From positions 145,883 through 209,882 of the forward strand of contig NZ_BAABJX010000017.1 of the NCBI RefSeq assembly GCF_039543525.1: 64,000 nucleotides of DNA, in the 5' to 3' direction. The notes beneath the pieces were generated by a model. It saw only the letters and a list, made by a program, of their open reading frames with translations. It had not been told where the DNA came from and searched no databases. A program made the translations under genes and the position numbers. This DNA is from Algivirga pacifica. GTDB lineage: Bacteria; Bacteroidota; Bacteroidia; Cytophagales; Flammeovirgaceae. Shown here one piece after another: positions 1-9,706 of this stretch. Numbering within the stretch: the stretch's first letter is position 1; each line of letters begins with the position of its first letter.

Positions 1-346
1 TTACCTTTCTAGTAGTGGTAATGATGTAGAAGGAGTATTCCTGAAAACTGAAAAGAGAGTTGATGCCAATGCAACATTGGAAATCTCTAATAACTTCTTC
101 CGTGATTATGAGGGAGTTTTGTTTAAATCAATGATCTCAGAACATAGAGTGACGATTAGAGACAATCAGTTCTCTCCAAGAGGAGAAGCAGAAATGATCA
201 CTTATAGTGGTGGAACTCCTGCAGTACACGAGTTTGATAATAACAATGTCACATCTCTTCCTGAGATTGAACTAGATGATAATTATAAGATTAAGTCTGG
301 CTCATTCTATGATGGTTTGGGGATGGGTTATGAGATAGAGGAATAA
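1..346 (+). CDS. C-terminal fragment of a beta-helix-like secreted protein
   Basis: The window opens inside this gene. The frame is open from base 2 and 114 residues are visible before the TAA stop, so the true start lies upstream and the in-frame TTG at 77 is not a start. Repeated short strands with Asn-rich turns (ISNNFF, IRDNQF, DNNNVT) resemble the asparagine ladders of right-handed parallel beta-helix proteins, for example family 6 polysaccharide lyases. No catalytic residue can be assigned in the visible part. It converges on the next gene across a shared hairpin terminator. The fold is an inference from the repeat pattern only; any Asn-ladder surface protein would also fit. Confidence 0.55.
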   Translation, partial: YLSSSGNDVEGVFLKTEKRVDANATLEISNNFFRDYEGVLFKSMISEHRVTIRDNQFSPRGEAEMITYSGGTPAVHEFDNNNVTSLPEIELDDNYKIKSGSFYDGLGMGYEIEE

Positions 347-368
347 TCACCACAATATCCTATTGATA

Positions 369-398
369 AAAAAAGGTCACCAATTGGTGACCTTTTTT
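369..398. terminator. Bidirectional intrinsic terminator
   Basis: A perfect inverted repeat GGTCACC-AATT-GGTGACC is flanked by an A-run on the left and a T-run on the right, so it works as a hairpin plus U-tract on both strands. It lies between two convergent genes. On the minus side the T-run overlaps the TAA stop codon of the START-domain gene. Confidence 0.9.
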
Positions 399-1005
399 AT
401 TGTAATTTACTGAGTAGGTTTTGCATGGTTTTTAAAGGTGTTCTTGCTGTAGACATATCAGATAACCAAGATGGAATTTTTCCACCAGGATCCGTACTGG
501 CTTGATACGTAATGGTAAACCATTCATTTTCTTGTACCAGTTCCCAAAAACCGGAGAACTTGCCGATACGCGTAAACCCCTTGTGCTCTGGAAGGAAATC
601 AGGAGCAGCTTGTTGGTATACAATCACACTGTCTATACTTTCTTCCATTTGTACATTTAAAATAAGATCTCGATTACTTACGGGCCAAGGAGCGTCGTAA
701 GTAGTATAATGATAATAAGACTCTTCTTCAGTACTGATTAGCTTGCTTTGATTGCAGGCAGGCATCCAGCTTTGATAAGAGTTAAAGTCCAATAAGATTC
801 CTTTTGCTTTTTCCAGATAACTCCCTTTAATGCGGGCGATGACCTTGAATTCCTTGAAGCAAGAAGAAGGGTGAGGACGGTTGTATACTTCAATGTTATC
901 GGCTTGGTTTACGAGTTCCCATGGTTGGTTTTCCTGGGCTTGTACTTCTAGAGTAGTGAGTAATAGTATTAGTAATCCGAGGGTTATTCCGCTGGACTTT
1001 TTCAT
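397..1005 (-). CDS. START-domain (SRPBCC-type) exported protein
   Basis: About 202 residues. A Sec signal peptide (MKKSSGI followed by a Leu-rich stretch ending near VQAQ) precedes a START-like lipid-binding fold: PWELVNQADNIEVYNRP, a PVSNRDLIL segment and a C-terminal helix after KIPSWLSDM are typical of bacterial START-domain proteins. Such proteins are predicted to bind a hydrophobic ligand in a closed cavity; the ligand cannot be read from sequence. I chose the ATG at 1005 because it begins a canonical signal peptide; an in-frame ATG at 1026 would add seven residues before it. The gene stands alone and ends on the shared terminator. Family assignment is fairly firm, function is open. Confidence 0.75.
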   Translation of the reverse strand: MKKSSGITLGLLILLLTTLEVQAQENQPWELVNQADNIEVYNRPHPSSCFKEFKVIARIKGSYLEKAKGILLDFNSYQSWMPACNQSKLISTEEESYYHYTTYDAPWPVSNRDLILNVQMEESIDSVIVYQQAAPDFLPEHKGFTRIGKFSGFWELVQENEWFTITYQASTDPGGKIPSWLSDMSTARTPLKTMQNLLSKLQ

Positions 1006-1026
1006 AGTTAATCGAAGGATAGTCAT

Positions 1027-1329
1027 TGGTTAATAAATGATGTGCAAGATCCAAAATAACGGAAAGGAATGTATTCACTGTACTTGTGTAGTGTATTCTA
1101 TAGAATTGTATTTTACGGTATTAATAGATGTTTTTAACTGAATGTTTAAATGTGATTTTTCAAATAAAAAATTGCACAGATCGATTGATTGATTTTTTAA
1201 TTGTATATAATCTTATTGCATTTTGTAACTATCTTAGAATTTTGTTCGTAATTAGTATTTATGTGAGATATGGTATTTCTCTTTAGATAGAGAAAGTAGA
1301 GATCGAGCTAGACTAAATAACGAATAACA
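1027..1329. other. AT-rich intergenic region upstream of the YqiJ-flotillin genes
   Basis: About 300 bases between divergent genes with no open frame of note and no dispersed palindrome, unlike most gaps here. It must hold promoters in both directions. Poly-T stretches and ATTTTG-like boxes around 1200-1250 are only loose matches to the Bacteroidota -7 element (TAnnTTTG), so no promoter is called. Confidence 0.5.
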
Positions 1330-1956
1330 ATGGATTTTTTATATGCAGCCTTACAACCAATAAACCTTCCATTTACCGCACTAATGGCCTTTGTACTACT
1401 TTATTGGTTAAGTGTTTTGGTGGGAGTATTGGATCTGGATACTCTGGATGTTGATCTGGACGTGGATGCGGATACTGATGTAGATACAGACGTTCATTTG
1501 GATGGAAATGCATTTGCACAAGTACTTCACTTTTTCAACGTAGGGGAGATGCCAATCATGATCATCTGTAGCTTTTGGTTTCTTTTCATGTGGGTGATTT
1601 CCATTTTTTCCAATCATTTTATGGATAACCAAAGTGGAATTGTGGCTATGGGATTAGCTTTTCCAAATATTGTGTTATCCTTATTCCTGACCAAGTTTTC
1701 TACTTGGCCATTTAAGCGTATTTTTCAGCAGATGACACAAGCGGAAGATACCTCTGCTGTGGGTAAGGAATGTGAGTTGATCTTGCCAGTATCAGCAGAG
1801 CGTATGGGACAAGCGAGAGTACAGGCAGGGAGTTATCATCAGACCATTTATGTCAAGACGGCAGATGAAAGTATGATTTTACCCAAGGGTAAAAAGGCTT
1901 TGGTTATCGCCTATGACGAAACGGAAAAGTGCTATTGGATAGAACCAGTTTTTTAA
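1330..1956 (+). CDS. YqiJ/NfeD-like membrane protein with C-terminal OB fold
   Basis: 208 residues. Hydrophobic segments near residues 15-35, 75-95 and 105-120 anchor it in the inner membrane. The C-terminal third (about 140-208: VGKECELILPVSAERMGQARVQ to the end) looks like the OB fold of YqiJ/NfeD-type flotillin partners. Residues about 36-58 form an Asp-rich tract (DLDTLDVDLDVDADTD and on), a likely acidic or cation-binding loop between the first two membrane segments. The flotillin gene follows 143 bp downstream, the same order as E. coli yqiJ-yqiK. In known systems such proteins partner SPFH/flotillin scaffolds in membrane organisation. Start is ATG; no alternative start is attractive. 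Confidence 0.75.
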   Translation: MDFLYAALQPINLPFTALMAFVLLYWLSVLVGVLDLDTLDVDLDVDADTDVDTDVHLDGNAFAQVLHFFNVGEMPIMIICSFWFLFMWVISIFSNHFMDNQSGIVAMGLAFPNIVLSLFLTKFSTWPFKRIFQQMTQAEDTSAVGKECELILPVSAERMGQARVQAGSYHQTIYVKTADESMILPKGKKALVIAYDETEKCYWIEPVF

Positions 1957-2099
1957 AAATTAGAATCTTTAATTACATATTCTTTAATAATAATTTGCTT
2001 TCAGAATAAAGTATACGATGGGTGGAGCCTACTCTTCCTTGTAGCGGATACCTATTGCCCATACTTTTTTCGCACACCTTTTAACCATTACATTTAAAC

Positions 2100-4229
2100 A
2101 TGATACAAGAAGGATTACTCATTAGTGTCGGTATGGTTGTACTGATTGTTTTTGGTACACTAGCCATGATTGCTAAATTCTATAAGAAGGTACCTCAAGG
2201 TAAGGCATTAGTTCGTACCGGTATGGGGGGCTTGAAAGTCTCTTTTCAAGGAATTATTGTTGTGCCTGTGATCCATAAGTCAGAGGTGATGGATATCTCC
2301 CTAAAAACGATTGAAATTAATCGTGAAGGAAAACAAGGCTTGATTTGTAGGGATAATATGAGAGCAGATATTCGTGTAGCTTTCTATGTTAGGGTCAATA
2401 ATGATGAGAAAGATGTCGCTAACGTAGCACAGACTATAGGTTGTGAGCGTGCTTCAGATAAAGACTTACTGGAAACTATTTTTGAATCCAAGTTCTCGGA
2501 AGCCCTGAAGACGGTCGGTAAACGATTTGAGTTTGTAGATCTATACAGCTCAAGAGATGAGTTCAAGCAAGAAGTAATCAATATTATTGGTACTGATCTA
2601 AACGGATATGTTTTAGATGATTGTGCGATAGATTACTTAGAGCAGACTCCTTTAGAATACCTTGATCCGGATAATATTCTGGATGCAGAAGGCATCAAGA
2701 AAATCACGGACCTTACTGCTGCCCAAAAGATTCAGGCAAACCTGGTGAAGAACGATGAGATGAAACGCATCAAGAAGCAGGATGTAGAGGGTAAGGAAGC
2801 TGTTTTGGCTCTGGAAAGACAACAAATTGAAGCAGAGGAAAAACAACGCAGGGAGATTGCAGAAGTGAGGGCAAGGGAACGCTCTTCATCAGAAAGGGTA
2901 GAACAGGAAGAACGTTTAAAAGCAGAGCAAGCACGTATACAGTCTGATGAAGAACTGGAAGTGTTGGAGGAAAATAAGAAAAGACAAGTGCTTGTTGCTG
3001 AAAAAAATAAGGAAAGAACGGAAGCGCTTGAAAATGAGCGTATAGAGAAAGAGCGTGAGCTTGCAATGAATGAGCGTGAGCGTGTGGTAGAGCTAGCGAA
3101 AATTGAAAAAGAAAGAGCGCTGGAAGAAGAGCGTAAGAGTATTCAGGATGTTATTCGTGAACGTATTGCTGTACAGAAGGCCGTGGTGATGGAGGAAGAG
3201 CGTATCAAGGATACACAGGCATTGGCTGAGGCAGATCGTAAGAAAGCTGTGGCCATCAAAGAAGCAGAGCAAAAAGCAGAAGAAGGGCTAGTGCAGCAAA
3301 TGAAGGCGGCAGAAGCTGCGAAAGAAGCTGCTAAGTTGATTGCAGAGCAGAAGAAAGTAGAGGCCGAAACAGAATACCAGACGTCTACACAAAAAGCGGA
3401 GTCCATGAAGATTCTGGCAGAGGCGAAATCAGCAGAGATTGCAGCACAAGGATTGGCAGAAGCACAAGTAATAGAGGCAAGAGCCGCAGCCAAAGAAAAA
3501 GAAGCAGAAGCAGAAGCAAAAGGTATTGCACTCAATGCAGAGGCCGAAGCCGAAGCAAAGAAGCAAATGGGAGAGGCAGAAGCAAGCAATACAAAACTAT
3601 TGATGATTGCAGAAGCAGAAGGTATGGAAGTGAAAGCCAAGGCAATCGAGCAGGAAGGACTGGCAGAAGCATTGGTACTGAAAGAGAAAGCAATGGTGGA
3701 GGCACAACGTATAGAAGCCGAAGCCGAAGCGATGAAGCACCTGGACAATGCAACCATTGCCCTGGAGCAATTCAAGTTGAAACTGAATACAGAGAAAGAA
3801 GTAGCCTTGGCACAATTGGAAATGCAGCGTGAGCTTACACAAGCACAGGCAGGTGTAATGGCAGAGGCTATGAAATCAGCGAATATTGATATTGTTGGTG
3901 GAGAAGCAGCCTTCCTTGATCGTATCATGGGATCAATCTCCATGGGTAAATCCGTAGATAAGTTCATGAGCAATAGTGAGACGATGCAGGAAGTGAAAGC
4001 AAATCTGCTGAATGGAGAGAATGGAAATGTGATCGAAAAAGTAAGAGGGTATATTGATCAGTTCGGCTTGGGTACAGAGGATATCAAAAACCTGAGTATC
4101 GCTGCCCTGCTAAACAAGATGTCCAACATGACAGAGGACAAGCAACAACAGAATGTTTTGCAATCAGCCTTGAAGAATGCCACTGACATGGGGGTTTCTC
4201 AATCACTGGTAGGAGACTGGTTAAGGTAA
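2100..4229 (+). CDS. Flotillin family protein (YqiK-like, SPFH domain)
   Basis: 709 residues. An N-terminal membrane segment (about 5-28) is followed by an SPFH/band-7 domain (about 30-200: VPQGKALVRTGMGGLKV, RDNMRADIRVAFYVRV). Then comes an extremely long charged coiled coil (about 200-600) rich in Glu, Ala, Lys and Arg, with repeated AEAEAEA-type heptads typical of flotillins. The C-terminal region (about 600-709) is more globular. It is longer than E. coli YqiK because of the extended coiled coil. Flotillins form large oligomeric membrane scaffolds. It sits between the YqiJ-like gene and a giant AAA+ ATPase, suggesting the three work together at the membrane. The Ala/Glu-rich stretch leaves long antisense frames open; they are not genes. 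Confidence 0.9.
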   Translation: MIQEGLLISVGMVVLIVFGTLAMIAKFYKKVPQGKALVRTGMGGLKVSFQGIIVVPVIHKSEVMDISLKTIEINREGKQGLICRDNMRADIRVAFYVRVNNDEKDVANVAQTIGCERASDKDLLETIFESKFSEALKTVGKRFEFVDLYSSRDEFKQEVINIIGTDLNGYVLDDCAIDYLEQTPLEYLDPDNILDAEGIKKITDLTAAQKIQANLVKNDEMKRIKKQDVEGKEAVLALERQQIEAEEKQRREIAEVRARERSSSERVEQEERLKAEQARIQSDEELEVLEENKKRQVLVAEKNKERTEALENERIEKERELAMNERERVVELAKIEKERALEEERKSIQDVIRERIAVQKAVVMEEERIKDTQALAEADRKKAVAIKEAEQKAEEGLVQQMKAAEAAKEAAKLIAEQKKVEAETEYQTSTQKAESMKILAEAKSAEIAAQGLAEAQVIEARAAAKEKEAEAEAKGIALNAEAEAEAKKQMGEAEASNTKLLMIAEAEGMEVKAKAIEQEGLAEALVLKEKAMVEAQRIEAEAEAMKHLDNATIALEQFKLKLNTEKEVALAQLEMQRELTQAQAGVMAEAMKSANIDIVGGEAAFLDRIMGSISMGKSVDKFMSNSETMQEVKANLLNGENGNVIEKVRGYIDQFGLGTEDIKNLSIAALLNKMSNMTEDKQQQNVLQSALKNATDMGVSQSLVGDWLR

Positions 4230-4239
4230 GGTGTTGAAT

Positions 4240-4440
4240 CGTTGAATTGTTTAATGATAACTGGTCGTAGGCTGATAACTGGTCGTAGCGTCCACGCTGA
4301 TAACTGGTCGTAGGCTCCAGCCTACGACCCACCAGCGATTTCACGGAGGCTCCAGCCTCCAGTTTCACATTACTGGTCTTTGCGTCCTCGCAAAGACCAA
4401 ACCATCAATTGAGCGTCCACGCTCAAGAATGCTACCATTC
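4240..4440. repeat. Array of TCCA/TCCT-loop mini-hairpins
   Basis: The gap between the flotillin and ATPase genes is filled with short perfect hairpins whose loop is TCCA or TCCT while the stem varies: GTAGGC-TCCA-GCCTAC, GGAGGC-TCCA-GCCTCC, TTTGCG-TCCT-CGCAAA and GAGCG-TCCA-CGCTC. ACTGGTCGTAG is repeated three times before them. Relatives occur at about 26779, 50140, 54545 and 59330. Confidence 0.8.
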
Positions 4441-4467
4441 TACCAATAAAACACATCGCATAACGCT

Positions 4468-7400
4468 ATGGAAACAACAAGTACTACTCCCTCAGCTACC
4501 GAAAATTCCCAGATCTTAGATGCTGGGACCTATGAAATACTCCGAAAACGATTAAATGTACAGGCAGATGGCTTACAGCAGCGTTTACAGCAGTTAAACG
4601 AAGCCCGGAAAGAAGTCTTCGGGGCGATGGAAGCTCGCTTGATTGCCACCGAGCGTATTGCCACGGACCATAACTGTGTGCCTCGTGATATGGTGCCTTT
4701 GTCCAATGGCTTGTTTCTGTTTGGGTATAATGTGCACATGGGCTTAAAGCAAGAGGTGGCACTCAAGGATGTTTTTAGTATTTATGAATATAGAAAAGAA
4801 GACCATTCCTTTCACCCCAAAGAGCTAGGAGGATTAAGTGTAGAGGCATTTCACAAAGACTTTACAGAGCTCTATAAGTATTATAAGGATACCGTATTCT
4901 CCAAGTTTTTTGTGCAGGGACCACATCTGTACATGGTTTTCCAGATTGGAAAAACGGCTAAAGATATTAAGGCCTTCAAGTGGTTACTACAAGCTGACGG
5001 ATTGACGTACGTGGATAACCGTAGCGACCACGAAATACAGTACCCCCGACAGCATGAGTTTGAGTGGAAACGAACCTCCCGAGATTTTCATAGGGAAGGG
5101 GCACACCCTCATATCTCTATTGAGGATAGGGTATTCGTAGAAACTGTAGGAGGTGACCTGACCATAAAGGTGGAAGACAATACGGATACTGGAGAGGGAA
5201 TCTATGCAGAGGAAGTAGAGCTAAAGGAACAGACACTGGATGATGCGGATATTTACTATGCGGATCTGGGAAATCTGATTCTGTTGAAGATTAGACCATT
5301 TCAGGAAAAACAATGGCGTTATATCGTATTCAATGAGAAGCTGAAAACAGCGAAACGCATTGATGCCATAGAAGATGCTTGTGTCCTTTTGCCGGATGAT
5401 CAGGGAATTGTTTTTTCCAATGGATATTACCTGCAAACAGGAGATTATAAAGAATTTGATAGTGAGCTCACGGGGTTACATTTTGAGCGTCGGATGCATT
5501 CTCCCAATGGAGAAGATCATTTGTACGTATTTTACCAACCGGTATTAGGGGAGTATGTACTCTTGTCCTATAATGTCATTGCACAAGAAATAGAGGCACC
5601 TATCGTATGTCATGGTTTTTCTTTTTTCCGAAATGGTGAACTGGCCTATTTCAAGACCGATAATGAACCAAAGAAAAACCATGGGATACAGGTATGGCAA
5701 ACGCCTTACTGTCACCCTGATTTTGTGCAACCTACGGAGCATGCCGATAGCTTCTTATTTAAGTTGGGAAATAAGGAGATCGTAAGGGGGATGGCCGATG
5801 GATATGCCTTATTAAACCTTTGTCGAAAAGAGGATTCTTATGAGGGATTGTACGCAGATATTGCGAAGCAAGCCATGTCTCTCACCGATAACTACTATTG
5901 GACAGCCAAGGAAGAGGCTTTTACCTTACAGGCCTCTTTGGAGGAAATTCGTACTACAGCCACCACGGCGATTGAGGAGTTTGAAAAAGTAGAACGTCAA
6001 CGAAAGGAAGCAGCCGTAAAAACCAACGCTTTTGAAGAGCAAGCCACACAGCTGCTTCGAAAAGTAGAACGTCACCATTATCAACATATCGATGATTTTG
6101 TCCAAAGTCTAATTTCATTAAGAACCCTTAGAGGAGAAGCGATTTCCTTGAAGGAGGTACGTTATATTGACTTGGCATTGCTGGAGGGGTATGAGAAGAA
6201 ACTTTCTGAGAAAACAGACCTACTTTCCCAAAAGTGCGTATCCTTTCTACTGGAAGAGGAAGCTCTGCAACCTTATCGAGATAAGGTGATTACCGTACAG
6301 GAAGCAACGGAACAAGTAGATAAAGTAACCGAGGCAGATGCAACGGCCAATGAGATTGCCAATGTGGGAGGAGAGTTGGAGTTGATGATTGAGATCGTCT
6401 CCAACCTTAAGATTGAGGATGCGACACAAACCACTCGTATCATTGACGATATTTCGGATATCTATGCACAGCTCAACCACGTAAAAGCTCGCTTGAAGGC
6501 CAAGCGTAAAGAGTTACTGGGGACGGAGGCGGTTGCTGAGTTCAAGGCCCAAATGAAGTTGTTGGGGCAATCTGTCGTGAACTACCTGGATGTAGCAGAT
6601 ACCCCTCAGAAATGTGAGGAGTACCTGACCCGTATCATGGTGCAACTGGAAGAGGTAGAAGGAAAGTTTACGGACTTTGAGGAGTTTTTGGAAGAACTTT
6701 CGGCTAAGAGAGAGGAAGTATACTCTGCCTTTGAGACCCGAAAGACCCAGTTACAAGAAGCGAGGAATAAGCGTAGCGCCGCTATGGTTGCTGCAGCGGA
6801 ACGTATCCTGAAAGGAATTGGCAATAAGCTAAAAGGCTTCAAGGAAATCGCAGAGATCAATGCCCACTTTGCTGCCGATATGATGGTGGATAAGGTAAGG
6901 GACTTGATTGAGAAGCTGCATGAAATGGAGGAATCCAACAAGGCAGAGGACTTACAGAGTCAGCTGAAAACCTTAAAGGAGGACGCCGTCCGACAATTGA
7001 AAGACAAGCAAGACCTTTTTGTGGAGGGGGAGAATGTCATCAAACTGGGACGTCACCACTTTGCCATCAATACCCAGGAACTTGATGCTTCTATTGTGCA
7101 GAAGGGGGAAGATATGTTCTATCATCTGACGGGTACCCAGTTTTATGAAAAGATAGAGGACAAGCCATTACTGGATACCCGTTCCGTATGGAACCAAAGT
7201 CTTCCTTCCGAAAATCAAGAGGTGTATAGGGGAGAGTTCTTGTCCTATCAGATGCTTACAGCCATGATAGGACAGCAGTTGCCGTATACGGTACAAGACT
7301 TTCTGGAGATGGAGACGAGTGAGCAACTGAAGTCGGTACAAACGTTTATGGCACCTCGTTATCAAGAAGGCTATAACAAAGGGGTACATGATCAGGATGC

Positions 7401-9399
7401 TTTACAAATACTAAAAGTACTCTTGACGATTTATCAACAGATAGGCTTACTGAGATATGGCCCAGCGAGCAGGGCTTGTGCTTATCTGTTCTGGGAAAAA
7501 TTCTTGAGCAAAGAAGAAAAGCAACTGTTCAAAAATAGAATTGAAGGAGCAGGACTGATCTTGCAGGTATTTCCAGATGCGCAGGAATATAAAGAGCTGT
7601 TGTTTGATCTGGAAACAGGGATCGCGACTTTCCTTGCAGAGACCGATTTATTTGAAACCACAGTACTTAAACAGGCAGCCGAATACCTTTTCCATCAGTT
7701 GGTCACTACGGATCATTTTGTAAGTAGTAAAGAGGCTTATACTTGCTATGTTGATTTCTATAAATACCTAAAATTAAAGAGAGTAGAGAAGGATTTTGAG
7801 GGTGCGCTTAAAAAATTAAAACAGGCGAAAATAGTACATCAAGTAGATTTACTTAGAGGATGGGTCAATGCTTTTATGACCACATTGGATACTTATAGTA
7901 GGGAAGAGTTGTCTCCGTATAAAGAGGAGATCGTCACTTTGCTATTATCTGAAAAGGTAGAGGCTTCCAATGTGCAGGAAGTAGTGGTACGTGAGACGGT
8001 AAAAGGATTGGCAGGGGATCATTCCGTGATTCAACAAGGAGAATACTTGTTGGACTATAATGCTTTTATAGACCGCTTGATGACCTATGAGTTGCGAACA
8101 TTACCACAGTACCATGCTTATTTACAAGTGAAAAATGAGTTGGTGACGACCTTTAAGAAGGCAGTAAAGTTGGAGAGCTTTAAGCCAAGGGTATTATCTT
8201 CTTTTGTTCGTAATAAACTGATCAACGAAGTATACCTTCCATTGATGGGTGATAACCTGGCGAAGCAGATGGGTACGGTAGGAGAGAACAAGCGTACCGA
8301 TTTGATGGGACTGTTATTATTATTATCTCCTCCGGGATATGGAAAAACAACTTTAATGGAGTACGTAGCCAGTAGGTTGGGACTCATATTTATGAAGATC
8401 AATGGTCCGGCAATAGGGCATCAAGTGACTTCCTTGGACCCTTCTGAAGCACCGAATGCCACAGCGAAAGAGGAGCTGGAAAAGCTTAATTTGTCCTTTG
8501 AAATGGGGGATAATGTAATGATTTACCTGGATGATATTCAGCACTGTAATCCGGAGTTGCTACAGAAATTCATCTCCCTTTGTGATGGGCAGCGAAAGAT
8601 TGAGGGAGTCTATAAAGGCATTACTCGCACCTATGATTTTAGAGGAAAGAAAGTGTGTGTAGTTATGGCAGGGAACCCTTATACAGAAACGGGAGAGAAG
8701 TTCCAGATTCCGGATATGTTGGCGAACCGTGCCGATACCTATAACCTGGGAGAGATTATCGGTGATTCGGATGAGGCCTTTAAGTTGAGTTATATAGAGA
8801 ACTCCATTACCTCCAATCCTACGTTAAGTAGTTTGAATACGGTGAGTAAGGAAGACCTATACAACTTGATACAAGTGGCCCGTACCGGAAGTAGAGAAGG
8901 AATTACGTTTGAGAGTAACTTTTCTGGAGATGCCGTGGATGAGTATGTCAATGTATTGAAGAAGATGCTGAAAGTACAAGACGTAGTACTTAAGGTGAAC
9001 CAGCAATACGTACGTTCTGCCGCTCAAGAGGATGCTTATCGAACAGAGCCAGCCTTTAAGTTGCAAGGGTCTTATCGAAATATGAATAAGCTGGCAGAGA
9101 AGGTCGTTCCCGTGATGAATGAAGAAGAGTTGGACACCTTGTTGCTATCCCATTATGAGGGAGAGTCCCAAACATTGACGACCGGAGCAGAAGCCAATAT
9201 GCTTAAGTTCAAAGAAATGATGGGGTGGTTGACGGAGGGAGAAGCCCAACGTTGGGAGAGTATCAAGCAGCAGTTCTGTGAGCAACTGAAGGTGAATACC
9301 TTGGGAGACCAGGCACAAACACAGGAACTCATGCAGCAAATCAAGGCATTGACCATAGGGTTGCAAGGCATTCAAAATGCCATCGAAAATAAAAAATAG
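4468..9399 (+). CDS. Giant AAA+ ATPase, 'DNA repair ATPase' (DUF3686-type) family
   Basis: 1643 residues, cytosolic. The N-terminal ~450 residues form a beta-rich domain resembling DUF3686. A long helical/coiled-coil middle follows (about 490-880). The AAA+ core is near the C terminus: Walker A SPPGYGKTT at 1287-1295 (K1293), Walker B MIYLDD with D1355/D1356, sensor-1-like N1403 in MAGNP, and a likely arginine finger R1421 in LANRAD. The DNA-repair label in databases is, as far as I know, not experimental. The nearest upstream genes are the YqiJ-like protein and the flotillin, in the same direction, so a role in remodelling or signalling at a flotillin scaffold is an alternative. The ATPase assignment is firm; the biological role is unknown. 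Confidence 0.75.
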   Translation: METTSTTPSATENSQILDAGTYEILRKRLNVQADGLQQRLQQLNEARKEVFGAMEARLIATERIATDHNCVPRDMVPLSNGLFLFGYNVHMGLKQEVALKDVFSIYEYRKEDHSFHPKELGGLSVEAFHKDFTELYKYYKDTVFSKFFVQGPHLYMVFQIGKTAKDIKAFKWLLQADGLTYVDNRSDHEIQYPRQHEFEWKRTSRDFHREGAHPHISIEDRVFVETVGGDLTIKVEDNTDTGEGIYAEEVELKEQTLDDADIYYADLGNLILLKIRPFQEKQWRYIVFNEKLKTAKRIDAIEDACVLLPDDQGIVFSNGYYLQTGDYKEFDSELTGLHFERRMHSPNGEDHLYVFYQPVLGEYVLLSYNVIAQEIEAPIVCHGFSFFRNGELAYFKTDNEPKKNHGIQVWQTPYCHPDFVQPTEHADSFLFKLGNKEIVRGMADGYALLNLCRKEDSYEGLYADIAKQAMSLTDNYYWTAKEEAFTLQASLEEIRTTATTAIEEFEKVERQRKEAAVKTNAFEEQATQLLRKVERHHYQHIDDFVQSLISLRTLRGEAISLKEVRYIDLALLEGYEKKLSEKTDLLSQKCVSFLLEEEALQPYRDKVITVQEATEQVDKVTEADATANEIANVGGELELMIEIVSNLKIEDATQTTRIIDDISDIYAQLNHVKARLKAKRKELLGTEAVAEFKAQMKLLGQSVVNYLDVADTPQKCEEYLTRIMVQLEEVEGKFTDFEEFLEELSAKREEVYSAFETRKTQLQEARNKRSAAMVAAAERILKGIGNKLKGFKEIAEINAHFAADMMVDKVRDLIEKLHEMEESNKAEDLQSQLKTLKEDAVRQLKDKQDLFVEGENVIKLGRHHFAINTQELDASIVQKGEDMFYHLTGTQFYEKIEDKPLLDTRSVWNQSLPSENQEVYRGEFLSYQMLTAMIGQQLPYTVQDFLEMETSEQLKSVQTFMAPRYQEGYNKGVHDQDALQILKVLLTIYQQIGLLRYGPASRACAYLFWEKFLSKEEKQLFKNRIEGAGLILQVFPDAQEYKELLFDLETGIATFLAETDLFETTVLKQAAEYLFHQLVTTDHFVSSKEAYTCYVDFYKYLKLKRVEKDFEGALKKLKQAKIVHQVDLLRGWVNAFMTTLDTYSREELSPYKEEIVTLLLSEKVEASNVQEVVVRETVKGLAGDHSVIQQGEYLLDYNAFIDRLMTYELRTLPQYHAYLQVKNELVTTFKKAVKLESFKPRVLSSFVRNKLINEVYLPLMGDNLAKQMGTVGENKRTDLMGLLLLLSPPGYGKTTLMEYVASRLGLIFMKINGPAIGHQVTSLDPSEAPNATAKEELEKLNLSFEMGDNVMIYLDDIQHCNPELLQKFISLCDGQRKIEGVYKGITRTYDFRGKKVCVVMAGNPYTETGEKFQIPDMLANRADTYNLGEIIGDSDEAFKLSYIENSITSNPTLSSLNTVSKEDLYNLIQVARTGSREGITFESNFSGDAVDEYVNVLKKMLKVQDVVLKVNQQYVRSAAQEDAYRTEPAFKLQGSYRNMNKLAEKVVPVMNEEELDTLLLSHYEGESQTLTTGAEANMLKFKEMMGWLTEGEAQRWESIKQQFCEQLKVNTLGDQAQTQELMQQIKALTIGLQGIQNAIENKK

Positions 9400-9462
9400 A
9401 ACGTAACTTCTGTACGTTTTGCGATTATATATTTGGTTCGTAGGAATGTGATTGTCAACGAT

Positions 9463-9665
9463 GAATAAATAACTGTCATACTACCAACTAGCTTTGTTGA
9501 ATCCGTTACACGGCGTCTCGAATTGAGCTTTGCTCGTTGAATCGTTGATTGAAACCTTACTAAGGTAATCAAACAACAATTCAACTCGAATCAACGAATC
9601 AACTCACCGAAGGTGAAATTCAACGATTCAACAAAGCTGACTAGTAGTATGATAGTTAATTATTC
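9463..9665. repeat. TTGAATA-ended modular palindrome, GTTGAATC core
   Basis: This fills the 307-bp gap before the next gene. The outer ends are GAATAAATAACTGTCATACTA and its near-complement TAGTATGATAGTTAATTATTC. Inside are ACTAGCTTTGTTGAAT/ATTCAACAAAGCT arms and mini-hairpins such as CCGT-TAC-ACGG and TCACC-GAA-GGTGA. Similar elements lie at 30274, 44139 and 46666. No coding sequence is present. Confidence 0.85.
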
Positions 9666-9706
9666 ACCCTATAGAGCAAATTGTTTTTTAACCAATTAAT
9701 TTTTTC

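Noticed and set aside
1200..1260. Bacteroidota promoter upstream of the YqiJ-like gene
   Set aside because: Only approximate TAnnTTTG matches at uncertain spacing from a -33 TTG; too weak to call.
3143..3973. A 276-residue open frame on the minus strand inside the flotillin gene
   Set aside because: It is the antisense reading of an Ala/Glu-rich coiled coil, giving low-complexity Ser/Ala/Cys-rich sequence with no domain; the plus-strand gene explains it.
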